Counted from the first letter of the stretch, positions 47,915 to 58,367 are shown. The stretch is DNA of 64,000 nucleotides from Nissabacter sp. SGAir0207 (GCF_005491205.1 NZ_CP028035.1:3864780-3928779); one strand, 5' to 3'. A program made the numbers and translations. The notes: generated from the letters alone by a model not told the origin.

Positions 47915-48066
47915 ACCAAGCCGGAGTGCCGCCGGTGAAAGGGCAGAAAAGTGGGTGGCGGCGATACATTGATTTATCTAATGAATTTCTGGAGATTGTA
48001 TTATTTTTAATTAATATCTTTGCCGCGCCCCGCCTAAGCCGGGTAATGGGGCTGATTGAAAATCAT

Positions 48067-48117
48067 CCGTCACAAAACTGTCATACTAACTACATTTTAC
48101 TGTCACCAAACTGTCCT
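48067..48117 (+). promoter_or_regulatory. Two Pho boxes before pstS
   Basis: Box 1 CCGTCACAAAACTGTCAT (48067-48084) and box 2 CTGTCACCAAACTGTCCT (48100-48117), each two 7-bp CTGTCAT-like repeats 11 bp apart, as in E. coli pstS. PhoB activation under phosphate limitation is expected. The distal box follows a similar sequence to E. coli. Confidence 0.9.
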
Positions 48118-48188
48118 ATTTTCCCTCCTGCAGCGATTCACATACTCAAAAAACGGCCTAAGCCGGATTGCCATCCCCAGGAGAGATT

Positions 48189-49229
48189 ATGAAACTGATG
48201 CGTACCACCGTCGCCGGTATTGTGGCAGCGACCTTTTCGTTCACGACAATGTCCGCCTTCGCCGCAGCCAGCCTGACCGGCGCCGGCGGCACCTTCCCGG
48301 CTCCGGTGTATGCCAAGTGGGCCGATAGCTACCAGAAAGAGACCGGCAACCAGGTGAACTACCAGGGGATCGGCTCGTCAGGTGGCGTGAAGCAGATCAT
48401 TGCCAAGACCGTAGATTTCGGTGCCTCTGATGCCCCGATGGCGGAAGACAAGCTGAACAGCAGCGGTCTGTTCCAGTTCCCGACCGTGATTGGCGGCGTG
48501 GTGCTGGCGGTGAACCTGCCGGGCCTGAAATCGGGCGACCTGATGCTGGATGGCGCCACCCTGGGTGACATCTACCTGGGCAAAATCAAGAAGTGGAACG
48601 ATCCGGCCATCAGCAAACTGAACCCCGGCGTGAAACTGCCAGACCAGAACATCGCCGTGGTGCGCCGCGCTGACGGTTCCGGCACCTCCTTCGTCTTCAC
48701 CAGCTACCTGGCGAAGGTGAATGGCGAGTGGAAAGAGAAAGTGGGCGCGGGCAACACCGTGAACTGGCCGACCGGTCTGGGCGGCAAGGGCAATGACGGC
48801 GTTGCCGCCTTCGTCCAGCGTCTGCCGGGTTCCATCGGTTACGTTGAGTATGCCTACGCTAAGCAGAACAAACTGGCCTACACCAAGCTGGTGAACGCCG
48901 ATGGTCAGGCTGTCTCCCCGACGGAAGAAGCGTTCAGCGCGGCCGCCAAGGGCGCAGACTGGAGCACCTCCTTCGCGCAGGATCTGACCAACCAGAAGGG
49001 TGGTGACGCCTGGCCGATCACCTCCACCACCTTCATCCTGATCTACAAGAACCAGCCGAATGCCCAACAGGGTGCCGAAGTGCTGAAGTTCTTCGACTGG
49101 GCATACAAGAACGGCAACCAGATCGCCAACGATCTTGACTACGCTACCCTGCCGGAGCAGGTAGTCACGCAGATCCGCGCTTCCTGGAAAGAGAGCATCA
49201 AAGACAGCAGCGGAAAAGCCCTGTACTGA
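48189..49229 (+). CDS. pstS: Phosphate-binding periplasmic protein PstS
   Basis: Captures inorganic phosphate for PstCAB. 346 residues, E. coli length, from the ATG at 48189 after AGGAGAG. Sec signal ([10 protein letters not shown]... cleavage after AFA, about residue 25), then the mature start [13 protein letters not shown] with the phosphate-binding TGAGGTF loop and [10 protein letters not shown]. Confidence 0.98.
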   Translation: MKLMRTTVAGIVAATFSFTTMSAFAAASLTGAGGTFPAPVYAKWADSYQKETGNQVNYQGIGSSGGVKQIIAKTVDFGASDAPMAEDKLNSSGLFQFPTVIGGVVLAVNLPGLKSGDLMLDGATLGDIYLGKIKKWNDPAISKLNPGVKLPDQNIAVVRRADGSGTSFVFTSYLAKVNGEWKEKVGAGNTVNWPTGLGGKGNDGVAAFVQRLPGSIGYVEYAYAKQNKLAYTKLVNADGQAVSPTEEAFSAAAKGADWSTSFAQDLTNQKGGDAWPITSTTFILIYKNQPNAQQGAEVLKFFDWAYKNGNQIANDLDYATLPEQVVTQIRASWKESIKDSSGKALY

Positions 49230-49243
49230 TCCGGCTACCGCGG

Positions 49244-49284
49244 CCCGGCTTCGCCGGGTTACCAAGCCCGGCCTGCGGCCGGGC
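49244..49284 (+). repeat. Two hairpins between pstS and pstC
   Basis: cccggc-ttc-gccggg (49244-49258) and gcccggcc-tgc-ggccgggc (49266-49284), without T runs. They fit differential expression, with pstS mRNA stabilised over pstCAB. They resemble REP-type palindromes. Confidence 0.6.
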
Positions 49285-49310
49285 CATCTTGTTAATGAGA
49301 AGAGCGTCGT

Positions 49311-50267
49311 ATGGCTGAGTACAAGCCGGCTATTAAGCCACCGAGCAAAAACGGTGACATCCTGTTTGGGGCGCTGGTCAAGCTGGCCGCCCTGATCACC
49401 CTGATGCTGCTCGGCGGCATCATCGTCTCGCTGATCATCTCCTCCTGGCCAAGCATCCAAAAATTTGGGTTCGCCTTCCTCTGGACCAAGGAGTGGGACG
49501 CGCCTGCCGAGCAGTTCGGCGCGCTGGTGCCGATCTACGGTACGGTCGTGACCTCCGTGATCGCCCTGATTATCGCGGTGCCGGTGAGTTTCGGCATCGC
49601 CCTGTTCCTGACGGAACTGGCCCCCAACTGGCTGAAGCGCCCGCTGGGTATCGCCATTGAGCTGCTGGCGGCCATCCCCAGTATCGTGTACGGCATGTGG
49701 GGCCTGTTCGTGTTCGCCCCGCTGTTTGCCACCTATTTCCAGGAGCCGGTGGGCAACGTGCTCTCCAGCATCCCGTTTGTCGGCGTGCTCTTCTCCGGCC
49801 CGGCCTTCGGTATCGGTATTCTGGCCGCTGGCGTGATCCTCGCCATCATGATCATCCCGTACATCGCGGCGGTGATGCGTGACGTCTTCGAGCAGACCCC
49901 AGTGATGATGAAAGAGTCGGCCTACGGCATCGGCTGCACCACCTGGGAAGTGATCTGGCGCATCGTGCTGCCCTACACCAAAAACGGCGTGATAGGCGGC
50001 GTGATGCTGGGGCTGGGGCGTGCGCTTGGTGAAACCATGGCGGTGACCTTCATCATCGGCAACACCTACCAACTCGACAGCCTGTCGCTCTACATGCCGG
50101 GCAACAGCATCACTTCGGCACTGGCCAACGAATTCGCGGAAGCGGAATCCGGCGTGCACACCGCCGCGCTGATGGAGCTGGGCCTGATCCTGTTCGTGAT
50201 TACCTTTATTGTCCTGGCGCTGTCGAAAGTGATGGTGATGCGTCTGGCGAAGAATGAGGGCCGCTAG
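49311..50267 (+). CDS. pstC: Phosphate ABC transporter permease PstC
   Basis: Inner-membrane subunit of the high-affinity phosphate importer. 318 residues with six predicted membrane helices and the permease EAA-like loop ([30 protein letters not shown], about 198-227). Confidence 0.97.
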   Translation: MAEYKPAIKPPSKNGDILFGALVKLAALITLMLLGGIIVSLIISSWPSIQKFGFAFLWTKEWDAPAEQFGALVPIYGTVVTSVIALIIAVPVSFGIALFLTELAPNWLKRPLGIAIELLAAIPSIVYGMWGLFVFAPLFATYFQEPVGNVLSSIPFVGVLFSGPAFGIGILAAGVILAIMIIPYIAAVMRDVFEQTPVMMKESAYGIGCTTWEVIWRIVLPYTKNGVIGGVMLGLGRALGETMAVTFIIGNTYQLDSLSLYMPGNSITSALANEFAEAESGVHTAALMELGLILFVITFIVLALSKVMVMRLAKNEGR

Positions 50268-50268
50268 C

Positions 50269-51156
50269 ATGGCGACGATGGACATACAACAAAGCGCGGC
50301 GCTGCGTGAGTCACGCCGCAAAAAACAGGCATGGCGCCGCCAGAAGAACCGCTTCGCGCTGTTCCTCTCCATGAGCACCATGGCCTTCGGCCTGTTCTGG
50401 CTCTGCTGGATCCTGTTTACCACGCTGGTGCGCGGGTTTGACGGCATGTCGATGGCACTGTTCACCGAGATGACGCCGCCGCCGAACACCGCCGGCGGCG
50501 GGCTGCTGAACGCCATTATCGGCAGCGGCCTGCTGATTGGCTGGGCGACGCTGGTGGGCACGCCGCTGGGCGTGATGGCGGGCATCTACCTGGCCGAGTA
50601 TGGGCGCAAATCCTGGCTGGCTGAGGTGATCCGCTTCATCAACGACATCCTGCTCTCCGCGCCCTCGATCGTGGTCGGCCTGTTCGTCTATACGCTGGTG
50701 GTGGCACAGATGGGCCACTTCTCCGGCTTGGCGGGCATTTTGGCGCTGGCGCTGTTGCAGATCCCGATTGTTATCCGCACCACTGAAAACATGCTGAAGC
50801 TGGTGCCGGACAGCCTGCGCGAGGCGGCTTACGCCCTCGGCACGCCGAAATGGAAGATGATCTCGGCCATTACACTGAAGGCCTCGGTCTCCGGCATCAT
50901 CACCGGCGTCCTGCTGGCGGTGGCGCGCATCGCTGGCGAAACCGCCCCGCTACTCTTCACGTCGCTCTCCAACCAGTTCTGGAGCACCGACCTGATGCAG
51001 CCGATCGCCAACCTGCCGGTCACCATCTTTAAGTTCGCCATGAGCCCGTTCGCGGAGTGGCAGGAGCTGGCATGGGCCGGTGTCCTGTTGATTACCCTCT
51101 GCGTCCTGCTGCTGAACATTGTGGCGCGCGTGATTTTCGCCAAGCAGAAGCACTGA
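50269..51156 (+). CDS. pstA: Phosphate ABC transporter permease PstA
   Basis: Second permease subunit, 295 residues from the ATG at 50269, which begins one base after the pstC stop. Six membrane helices; EAA loop [27 protein letters not shown] (about 191-217). The start matches E. coli PstA ([17 protein letters not shown]). Confidence 0.97.
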   Translation: MATMDIQQSAALRESRRKKQAWRRQKNRFALFLSMSTMAFGLFWLCWILFTTLVRGFDGMSMALFTEMTPPPNTAGGGLLNAIIGSGLLIGWATLVGTPLGVMAGIYLAEYGRKSWLAEVIRFINDILLSAPSIVVGLFVYTLVVAQMGHFSGLAGILALALLQIPIVIRTTENMLKLVPDSLREAAYALGTPKWKMISAITLKASVSGIITGVLLAVARIAGETAPLLFTSLSNQFWSTDLMQPIANLPVTIFKFAMSPFAEWQELAWAGVLLITLCVLLLNIVARVIFAKQKH

Positions 51157-51215
51157 TTGGCCACCCTATTCGCCCGGCGCGCCAAGGCGGCGCCGGCAAA
51201 CTGAGAGACAGAGAG

Positions 51216-51992
51216 ATGAGCATCGCAACTGACGCCACCGCAGGCAAAATCCAGGTCCGTGACCTCAACTTCTACTACGGCAAATTCCACGCGCTGAAAA
51301 ACATCTCGCTGGATATCGCCCAGAACAAGGTGACGGCGTTTATCGGCCCCTCGGGCTGCGGCAAATCGACCCTGCTGCGCACCTTCAACAAGATGTACCA
51401 GCTCTACCCAGACCAGCGCGCCGAGGGCGGCATCCTGCTGGATGGCGAAAACATCCTGACCGACAAGCAGGACATCGCCCTGCTGCGCGCCAAGGTGGGC
51501 ATGGTGTTCCAGAAGCCGACCCCGTTCCCGATGTCGATCTATGACAACATCGCCTTCGGCGTGCGCCTGTTTGAAAACCTCTCCCGCGCGGACATGGACG
51601 AGCGCGTGCAGTGGGCGCTGACCAAGGCGGCGCTGTGGAATGAGTCGAAAGACAAGCTGCACCAGAGCGGCTACAGCCTCTCCGGCGGCCAGCAGCAGCG
51701 CCTGTGCATCGCGCGTGGCATCGCCATCCGCCCGGAAGTGCTGCTGCTCGATGAGCCATGCTCGGCCCTTGACCCCATCTCCACCGGCAAGATTGAGGAG
51801 CTGATCACCGAGCTGAAGCAGGACTACACCGTGGTGATCGTGACGCACAACATGCAGCAGGCGGCACGTTGCTCAGACCACACCGCTTTTATGTACCTGG
51901 GTGAGTTGATCGAATTCAGTGATACTGACACCCTGTTCACGTCTCCGGCGCAGAGACAGACCGAAGACTACATTACCGGCCGCTACGGCTGA
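51216..51992 (+). CDS. pstB: Phosphate ABC transporter ATP-binding protein PstB
   Basis: 258 residues from the ATG at 51216 (E. coli 257). Walker [10 protein letters not shown] near 43-51, signature LSGGQQQRL, Walker [13 protein letters not shown], switch His in VTHNMQQA. The ORF can be extended upstream over pstA but without homology. Confidence 0.98.
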   Translation: MSIATDATAGKIQVRDLNFYYGKFHALKNISLDIAQNKVTAFIGPSGCGKSTLLRTFNKMYQLYPDQRAEGGILLDGENILTDKQDIALLRAKVGMVFQKPTPFPMSIYDNIAFGVRLFENLSRADMDERVQWALTKAALWNESKDKLHQSGYSLSGGQQQRLCIARGIAIRPEVLLLDEPCSALDPISTGKIEELITELKQDYTVVIVTHNMQQAARCSDHTAFMYLGELIEFSDTDTLFTSPAQRQTEDYITGRYG

Positions 51993-52048
51993 TCCCGCGC
52001 CAGGTACAGGGTTGCGCGTCACCTTTTGCAGGTTAACAGGACTAGCAC

Positions 52049-52783
52049 ATGGACAATCTGAATCTCAATAAACACATTTCCGGCCAGTTCAACGCCGAGC
52101 TGGAGCACATCCGCACCCAGGTTCTGACCATGGGCGGGCTGGTGGAGCAGCAACTGACCGATGCCATCACCGCCATGCACAATCAGGATGGCGATCTCGC
52201 CCAGCGCGTGATTGAGGGCGACCGCCAGGTGAACATGATGGAGGTGGCCATCGATGAGGCGTGCGTGCGCATCATCGCTAAGCGCCAGCCCACCGCCAGC
52301 GACCTGCGTCTGGTGATGGCGATCATCAAGACCATCTCGGAGCTGGAGCGCATCGGCGACGTGGCGGACAAAATCTGCCGCACCGCGCTGGAGAAGTTCT
52401 CCCACCAGCACCAGCCGCTGCTGGTCAGCCTGGAGTCGCTGGGCCGCCACACCGTGCAGATGCTGCATGACGTGCTGGATGCCTTTGCGCGCATGGATCT
52501 GGATGAGGCGATCCGCATCTACCGCGAGGATAAAAAGGTCGATCAGGAGTACGAAGGGATCGTGCGCCAGCTGATGACCTACATGATGGAAGATTCGCGC
52601 ACCATTCCGAGCGTGCTGACCGCGCTGTTCTGCGCCCGCTCGATTGAGCGCATCGGCGACCGCTGCCAGAACATCTGCGAATTTATCTTCTACTTCGTGA
52701 AAGGGCAGGATTTCCGCCACTTGGGCGGCGATGCGCTGGATGTGCTGCTGGCCGGCGACAAGGACAATACGCCGGCAGATTGA
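52049..52783 (+). CDS. phoU: Phosphate signalling regulator PhoU
   Basis: Links PstSCAB activity to PhoR/PhoB signalling. 244 residues, two similar three-helix bundles, each with an E-R-x-x-D type metal motif: [10 protein letters not shown] near 95-104 and [11 protein letters not shown] near 200-210. The stop is only 3 bases from the stop of the convergent tetR gene. Confidence 0.97.
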   Translation: MDNLNLNKHISGQFNAELEHIRTQVLTMGGLVEQQLTDAITAMHNQDGDLAQRVIEGDRQVNMMEVAIDEACVRIIAKRQPTASDLRLVMAIIKTISELERIGDVADKICRTALEKFSHQHQPLLVSLESLGRHTVQMLHDVLDAFARMDLDEAIRIYREDKKVDQEYEGIVRQLMTYMMEDSRTIPSVLTALFCARSIERIGDRCQNICEFIFYFVKGQDFRHLGGDALDVLLAGDKDNTPAD

Positions 52784-52786
52784 TGC

Positions 52787-53416
52787 CTACAGGGTGACGA
52801 ACCGTAGCGTCACCTGCACCGCCATCCGGCGGAAGTGGGCGATGTAGTTCTCATCCTGCGAGTTGCCTTCGAACAGCGTGTCGAAGGTGTACTGGTTGGC
52901 AGCCTGATGGAAGCTCAGGCTGCTGATCAGGCGGTGCACGTCGCGCGCCGCCACATCCGCCTTGAACAGCCCACTTGCCTTGCCCCTACTCAAAATATCT
53001 TCCAGCACCGTCAGCGCGCTGCGGTTCAACGCCTTGATCTGCGTCGACTGGCGGATGTAGCGCCCGCGCATCATGTTCTCCATGCAGATGATGCGGATGA
53101 AGTCGGCGTTCTGCACATGGAAGTTAAAGCTCGCCTCCACCAGCCGCACCAGCGCCTCCGCTGGCGGCAGCGTGGCGAGGTTCAGCCCCACCTCATGCTG
53201 GCGGATCTGGCTGTAGACGTGCTCCAGCACGTTGATATAGAGCGTCTCTTTGTTCTTGAAATGGTACACCACCATCCGTTTGGTGGTGCCCGCCTGCTCG
53301 GCGATCTTCTCCATCCGCGCGCCATTCAGCCCTGACTCGGCAAACTCGGTCAGCGCGCTGTGAAAAATGCGGTTTTTCAATCCCACCGGATCATTTTTAC
53401 GTCCGACGACGGGCAT
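52787..53416 (-). CDS. TetR/AcrR-family regulator, divergent from quiC
   Basis: 209 residues. N-terminal HTH about 15-60 (ALTEFAESGLNGARMEKIAEQAGTTKRMVVYHF, with the recognition helix at TTKRMVVYHF); helical ligand domain behind. The divergent position, 228 bp from quiC, suggests that it controls quiC, perhaps sensing an aromatic acid of the shikimate/quinate type. That is inference. Two palindromes in the gap are candidate operators. Confidence 0.85.
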   Translation of the reverse strand: MPVVGRKNDPVGLKNRIFHSALTEFAESGLNGARMEKIAEQAGTTKRMVVYHFKNKETLYINVLEHVYSQIRQHEVGLNLATLPPAEALVRLVEASFNFHVQNADFIRIICMENMMRGRYIRQSTQIKALNRSALTVLEDILSRGKASGLFKADVAARDVHRLISSLSFHQAANQYTFDTLFEGNSQDENYIAHFRRMAVQVTLRFVTL

Positions 53417-53458
53417 CTCTTGGCTGCTCAGACTCGGCTCCTCGCGTGGTCATTAACA

Positions 53459-53483
53459 CTCTTTTCTCTGGGGAGAAAGAGTA
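53459..53483. promoter_or_regulatory. Palindrome in the tetR/quiC gap, copy near tetR
   Basis: actcttttctc/ggagaaagagt around tgg, imperfect by one base. It sits just upstream of the tetR start and is a possible autoregulatory operator. Confidence 0.4.
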
Positions 53484-53533
53484 ACGATTCTGGCCGGGCG
53501 ATACAAACGAAACGCCCGTCGCCGTACGTCGCC

Positions 53534-53557
53534 TTGACTAAACGAACCCTCTGGTTC
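53534..53557 (+). promoter_or_regulatory. Candidate quiC promoter element and operator palindrome
   Basis: TTGACT (53534-53539) is a good -35, followed by the palindrome gaacc-ctct-ggttc (53544-53557). No good -10 stands at 17 bp. The palindrome differs from the one near tetR, so both cannot be the same operator. Confidence 0.35.
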
Positions 53558-53644
53558 AAAACTTAATGCATATGCTGCGGCCTTCCACCCCTGATGCGCG
53601 CCAGCCGGTTTTGGTTCCTATTCGTATGAAAAAAGGGGAAATCT

Positions 53645-55501
53645 ATGCTTCGCTCTATCGCCACGGTGTCAGTGTCCGGTTCATTGCCGGAAAAAATGCA
53701 GGCCATTGCTGACGCCGGTTTTGATGGCATTGAGATCTTTGAGAACGACCTGCTCTACTATCCCGGCAAACCGGCGGAGATCCGCCAGCGCGCGGCGGAT
53801 TTGGGGCTGGCGATCACCCTGTTCCAGCCGTTCCGTAACTTTGAGGGCAACCCGCGCGACCAGTTGCCAAACCACCTGGAGCGGGCGCGGCGCAAGTTTG
53901 AACTGATGCATGAGCTGGGCTGCGACACCATGCTGGTGTGCAGCAACGTCTCGCCGGAAAGCAGCGCCGAGCGCGAGGTGCAGGTGGCCGATCTGGCGCG
54001 GCTGGCGGCGCTGGCGCAGGAGCACCAGATCGCCCTCGGCTATGAGGCACTGGCTTGGGGGGCGCACGTCAACCACTACCAGCAGGCGTGGGATCGGGTG
54101 CGTGAGGTGGACAGCCCGGCGATGGGCATCGTGCTCGACAGCTTCCATGTGCTGTCGCTGGGAGACAACCTCGACCGGCTGGGAGAGGTGCCGCTCGAGA
54201 AGATCACCTTCGTGCAGATGGCCGACGCGCCGCTGCTGAAGATGGATACGCTGGAGTGGAGCCGCCACTTCCGCTGCTTCCCCGGACAGGGCGGGCTGCC
54301 GCTGGAGAAATTTGCCACCCAGTTGACGCAGCGCGGCTACCGTGGGCCGTGGTCGCTGGAGATCTTCAATGACACCTTCCGCGCCGAACCGGCCGCGCCC
54401 ACCGCGCGGGATGGCTACCGTTCGCTGCTCTATTTAGAGGAGCAGACCCGCCGTGCGCTGGAGCAGGCGGGCGAGCCAGCGCCCGACGAGCTGTTCACCG
54501 CCCCCGCCGCGCCGGGCTACCACGGCGTGGAGTTCATCGAGTTCACCGTGAATGAGCGTGAGGCCGCGCCGCTGGCGCAGGGCCTGACGCAACTGGGGCT
54601 GGAGAAGCGCGGCGAGCACCGCTCGAAAGCCGTTTCCCTCTACCAGAATGGCGCGGCGAGCGTCATCATCAACCGCCAGCCGCACAGCATGGCCGCCGAC
54701 TGGCACGAGCGCCACGGGCTGTCGATGTGCGCGCTGGCGCTGCGGGTGGATCAGGCGGCCCCGCTGTTGCAGCGGGCGCAGGCGTTTGGCTACGCCCTCT
54801 TCCCGCCAGAATGCGGCCCCAATGAGCGCCCCATTCCGGCGCTCTGCGCGCCGGATGGCAGCCTGATCTATCTGGTGGAAGAGGATGGCTGGTCACAGGA
54901 TTTCCAGTTGGAGAGCGCGCCAGCGGCGGGCTGGCAGGGCATTGACCATCTGGCGCTGGCGATCCCAGCCGCCATGCGCCAGAACTGGGTGATGTTCCTG
55001 CGCAGCGTGCTCGGCTTTACGCTGGATGAGACGCAGGAGCTAAACGACCCGTTTGGCATTGTGCGCAGCCAGGTGGCGCATGACCCGGAGAACCGGGTAC
55101 GCCTGCCGCTCAACATCTCCCAGAGCGAGGAGACGCTGATCGCCCGCGCCGTGGCCTCCTACCGCGGGGCGGGCCTGCAACATGCGGCCTTCGCCACCAC
55201 AGAGATCTTTGCCGCCGTTGAGGCCGCCCGCGCCCGTGGCCTGACCCTGCTGCCGGTGCCGGAAAACTACTATGAGGATCTGGCGGCGCGCTTTGGCCTG
55301 TCCGCTGAATTCCTGCAACAGTTGGAGGCGCACCAAGTGCTGTATGACCGCGATGACGAAGGCGGCGAGTTGCTGCACGCCTACACCCGGCCCGCGGCGG
55401 AGGGGCGTTTCTTCTTCGAATTGCTTGAGCGCCGTGGCGGCTACCGGCAGTACGGTGCCGCCAATGCTGGCGTGCGGCTGACCATGCAGCAGCAGCCCTA
55501 G
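53645..55501 (+). CDS. quiC: 3-dehydroshikimate dehydratase fused to an HPPD-like VOC domain (QuiC type)
   Basis: Converts 3-dehydroshikimate to protocatechuate. 618 residues. The N-terminal xylose-isomerase-like TIM barrel (1-280) has the metal ligands E134, D165, Q191 and E239, the same positions I recall for Pseudomonas QuiC1. The C-terminal vicinal-oxygen-chelate half (about 290-605) resembles 4-hydroxyphenylpyruvate dioxygenase and keeps a His-His-Glu triad, H435, H513 and E592; its reaction is unknown. A strong GGGGAAATCT precedes the ATG. No protocatechuate (pca) genes are nearby. Confidence 0.9.
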   Translation: MLRSIATVSVSGSLPEKMQAIADAGFDGIEIFENDLLYYPGKPAEIRQRAADLGLAITLFQPFRNFEGNPRDQLPNHLERARRKFELMHELGCDTMLVCSNVSPESSAEREVQVADLARLAALAQEHQIALGYEALAWGAHVNHYQQAWDRVREVDSPAMGIVLDSFHVLSLGDNLDRLGEVPLEKITFVQMADAPLLKMDTLEWSRHFRCFPGQGGLPLEKFATQLTQRGYRGPWSLEIFNDTFRAEPAAPTARDGYRSLLYLEEQTRRALEQAGEPAPDELFTAPAAPGYHGVEFIEFTVNEREAAPLAQGLTQLGLEKRGEHRSKAVSLYQNGAASVIINRQPHSMAADWHERHGLSMCALALRVDQAAPLLQRAQAFGYALFPPECGPNERPIPALCAPDGSLIYLVEEDGWSQDFQLESAPAAGWQGIDHLALAIPAAMRQNWVMFLRSVLGFTLDETQELNDPFGIVRSQVAHDPENRVRLPLNISQSEETLIARAVASYRGAGLQHAAFATTEIFAAVEAARARGLTLLPVPENYYEDLAARFGLSAEFLQQLEAHQVLYDRDDEGGELLHAYTRPAAEGRFFFELLERRGGYRQYGAANAGVRLTMQQQP

Positions 55502-56175
55502 CGCGTCAGGCGGTAGCCCTGCTGGCGCCACAGGCCCGGCAGGGCGTGCATATCGTGGAACGGCGTCACCAGCGGGTGGTCAATCACCGGGTTACGCGGA
55601 TCGGCGCAGTAGTAGAAGACCGGGATGCCAGCGGCAATCCCGGCTTGCGCGCCATACAGCGAGTCCTCCACCAGAATGCAGCGACTGATGTCCACGCCCA
55701 TCTGGCGCGCGGCGTGGTGTAACAGCGCCGGATCGGGTTTCCAGCGCTGCACGTCATAGCCGCTGAACAGGCGGTGGCGATCGCCATCCACAAAGAACGG
55801 CAGCAGGCCGGTCAGGCCGAGGGAGTGCTGCATCTTGCTCACCGGGCCATTTGACACCACACAGATCGGCGCGCTGATCTGCGCCAGCAGCGGGGCCACG
55901 CCGTCAATCGCCACCAGCTCCTGTTCAAACAGCTGCGCGATGGTCTGGCGGTAGAACGCCTCCATCTCGCTGACCTTCGGCTCCATGCCGTGGCGGCGGC
56001 AGACCTGATCGATAATCTCGTAGAGTTTGATGCCCTTGTAGCGCGTCATCGCCTCCTCCAGCGGCAGCGTGATGCCATAGTGGGCGAACATCAGCACAAA
56101 GCCCCGGCAGCAGAGCGTTTCGCTGTCTACCAGCGTACCGTCGCAATCAAAAAACACGCACTCAATGTCTTTCAT
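55498..56175 (-). CDS. yieH: HAD-family phosphatase YieH
   Basis: Sugar phosphatase; E. coli YieH hydrolyses 6-phosphogluconate and related compounds. 225 residues from the ATG at 56175, which follows GAAGGAGAG. Motif I FFDCDGTLVDSE (8-19) with the nucleophile Asp, motif II in VSNGP, motif III Lys in RWKPDP, motif IV LVEDS. Its stop shares the CTAG palindrome with the quiC stop. Confidence 0.92.
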   Translation of the reverse strand: MKDIECVFFDCDGTLVDSETLCCRGFVLMFAHYGITLPLEEAMTRYKGIKLYEIIDQVCRRHGMEPKVSEMEAFYRQTIAQLFEQELVAIDGVAPLLAQISAPICVVSNGPVSKMQHSLGLTGLLPFFVDGDRHRLFSGYDVQRWKPDPALLHHAARQMGVDISRCILVEDSLYGAQAGIAAGIPVFYYCADPRNPVIDHPLVTPFHDMHALPGLWRQQGYRLTR

Positions 56176-56408
56176 CCCTCTCTCCTTCAGTTGGCCGGAT
56201 GCCAGCGGGAAATAACAGCACTTTTCCGGCGCGCGGCGCAATCGAAACCTATACTCGCCTGTGGGCACTTCGCGTTTTTTTGCACGGCGAAAACGATAAC
56301 ATGCGGGGAAAATCCGCGAAAAAAAGTGTGAGCTGCGCGTCAAAATTCCTATTTTTTGTTATAGGATAGCCCCCGACCATCCCTTTTCCCTCTTCGGAAA
56401 TCAGATAA

Positions 56409-57743
56409 ATGAGCAAACCACAACCCACCCCGGCTGCGGAGAACGGCCTGCTTGAGCGCGTGTTTAAGCTGAAGCAGCATGGCACAACGGCGCGTACGGA
56501 AGTGATCGCCGGCCTGACCACCTTCTTGACGATGGTGTATATCGTTTTTGTTAACCCACAGATCCTCGGGGTTGCGGGCATGGATGTCCGGGCAGTCTTC
56601 GTTACCACCTGCCTGATCGCGGCGTTTGGCACCATCTTTATGGGGCTGCTGGCGAACCTGCCGGTGGCGCTGGCACCCGCCATGGGCCTGAACGCCTTCT
56701 TCGCCTTTGTGGTGGTGGGTGCGATGGGCATCTCCTGGCAAGTGGCAATGGGCGCAATCTTCTGGGGCGCGGTCGGCTTCTTCCTGCTGACCCTGTTCCG
56801 CATCCGCTACTGGATGATCGCCAATATCCCGGTCAGCCTGCGGGTGGGCATCACCAGCGGCATCGGGCTGTTCATCGGCATGATGGGGCTGAAAAACGCC
56901 GGCATCATCGTGGCGAACACTGATACCATCGCCGCCATCGGCGATCTCTCCTCCCACGGCGTGCTGCTGGGCATCCTCGGCTTCTTTATCATCGCCATTC
57001 TGGCGTCGCGCAATATCCACGCGGCGGTGCTGATCTCGATTGTTGTGACCACGCTGATTGGCTGGGCGCTGGGCGATGTGCAGTACAATGGCATCTTCGC
57101 CCTGCCGCCGAGCATCACCACCGTGGTGGGCCAGGTGGATCTGGCGGGCGCACTGAACGTCGGGCTGGCGGGGGTGATCTTCTCCTTCATGCTGGTGAAC
57201 CTGTTTGACTCCTCCGGCACCCTGATCGGCGTGACCGACAAGGCTGGCCTGGCTGACGCGCAGGGCAAGTTCCCGCGCATGAAACCGGCGCTGTTCGTTG
57301 ACAGCATCAGCTCGGTGGCGGGCGCCTTCGTTGGCACCTCCTCCGTGACCGCTTACATCGAGAGCACCTCCGGCGTCTCCGTCGGTGGCCGTACCGGCCT
57401 GACGGCGGTGGTGGTCGGCATCCTGTTCCTGCTGGTGATCTTCATCTCCCCGCTGGCAGGCATGGTGCCGGGCTACGCGGCGGCTGGCGCGCTGATCTAC
57501 GTGGGCGTGCTGATGACCTCCAGCCTGGCGCGCGTCTCCTGGAACGACCTGACCGAGGCCGTCCCGGCCTTCGTCACCGCCGTGATGATGCCGTTCAGCT
57601 TCTCCATCACCGAAGGCATCGCGCTGGGCTTCATCTCCTACTGCGTGATGAAGATTGGCACCGGCCGGCTGAAAGAGCTGAACCCGTGCGTGATCGTGGT
57701 GGCGCTGCTGTTCGTGCTGAAAATCGCCTTTATCGACCATTAA
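56409..57743 (+). CDS. adeP: Adenine permease AdeP (YieG/PurP), NCS2/AzgA family
   Basis: High-affinity proton-coupled adenine uptake. 444 residues, about 12-14 membrane segments. AzgA signatures: the N-terminal TEVIAGLTTFLTMVYIVFVNP and the TM3 motif PVALAPAMGLNAFFAF; substrate-binding region SSVTAYIESTSGVSVGGRTGLTA. Same neighbours (yieH, chrR) as in E. coli. Confidence 0.93.
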   Translation: MSKPQPTPAAENGLLERVFKLKQHGTTARTEVIAGLTTFLTMVYIVFVNPQILGVAGMDVRAVFVTTCLIAAFGTIFMGLLANLPVALAPAMGLNAFFAFVVVGAMGISWQVAMGAIFWGAVGFFLLTLFRIRYWMIANIPVSLRVGITSGIGLFIGMMGLKNAGIIVANTDTIAAIGDLSSHGVLLGILGFFIIAILASRNIHAAVLISIVVTTLIGWALGDVQYNGIFALPPSITTVVGQVDLAGALNVGLAGVIFSFMLVNLFDSSGTLIGVTDKAGLADAQGKFPRMKPALFVDSISSVAGAFVGTSSVTAYIESTSGVSVGGRTGLTAVVVGILFLLVIFISPLAGMVPGYAAAGALIYVGVLMTSSLARVSWNDLTEAVPAFVTAVMMPFSFSITEGIALGFISYCVMKIGTGRLKELNPCVIVVALLFVLKIAFIDH

Positions 57744-57757
57744 GATCGGTAGAGGCA

Positions 57758-57788
57758 AAAAGGCCGCCCTCGGGCGGCCTTTTTTTAT
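57758..57788. terminator. Bidirectional terminator between adeP and chrR
   Basis: AAAAAGGCCGCCC/GGGCGGCCTTTTTTT around TC, 14 bases after adeP and 10 bases after the convergent chrR stop. Confidence 0.9.
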
Positions 57789-57797
57789 GGCGGGCGT

Positions 57798-58367
57798 TTA
57801 GCCGCTCACCTTGCGAATGAACTGGCCAAAGGCGGTCAGCTGGCCGCCAAGGAAGTCGAGTGTGCTCTGGTCAATCACCTCGCCAATCTGCTCATCAACC
57901 TTGTTCTGGATCACCCCGCCCATAAACTCCGGCTTATTCAACACCAGCGCATCGAGGTAGACCAGAATCTGGCGCAGATGGTACTGGCAGCGCGCGCCGC
58001 CGATGCCGCCCATCGAGCTGGTCTGGAGGGCGACCGGCTTTTTCGCCAGCGGCTGCTGCGGCAGGCGCGAGAGCCAGTCAATCGCGTTCTTTAGCCCGCC
58101 CGGCACCGAGTAGTTGTACTCCGGCGTCACGATAATCACGCCATCCGCCTTCTGGATCTGCGCGGCGATCTCCTCCACCCGCTGCGGAAACCCCTCATCC
58201 TGCTGGATATCGGCATCATAGATCGGGATGCCAGCGATGGAAGGCAGCGCACTGATGGTCATGCCCTCTGGGGCCAGTTTGGGCAGGGTACGCGCCACCA
58301 TCGCGTTGTAAGAGCCTTTGCGCAGGCTGCCAAGCAGGGTGACGATATGCAGCGGTCGATCAGACAT
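57798..58367 (-). CDS. chrR: NADPH-dependent FMN reductase (quinone/chromate reductase) ChrR (YieF)
   Basis: 189 residues, flavodoxin fold. FMN phosphate loop GSLRKGSYN (13-21) and the second flavin loop TPEYNYSVPGGLKNAIDWLS near residue 80-99. E. coli YieF reduces quinones and chromate and protects from oxidative stress. Starts after AAGGAGTCCCGG. Confidence 0.95.
   Translation of the reverse strand: MSDRPLHIVTLLGSLRKGSYNAMVARTLPKLAPEGMTISALPSIAGIPIYDADIQQDEGFPQRVEEIAAQIQKADGVIIVTPEYNYSVPGGLKNAIDWLSRLPQQPLAKKPVALQTSSMGGIGGARCQYHLRQILVYLDALVLNKPEFMGGVIQNKVDEQIGEVIDQSTLDFLGGQLTAFGQFIRKVSG

Larger units (their letters stand above)
47850..48188. other. Divergent dmsA/pstS control region
   Basis: 339 bp without a gene. 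It carries the FNR box for dms and two Pho boxes for pst; the AT-rich middle (47970-48030) shows nothing else I can name. Confidence 0.7.
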
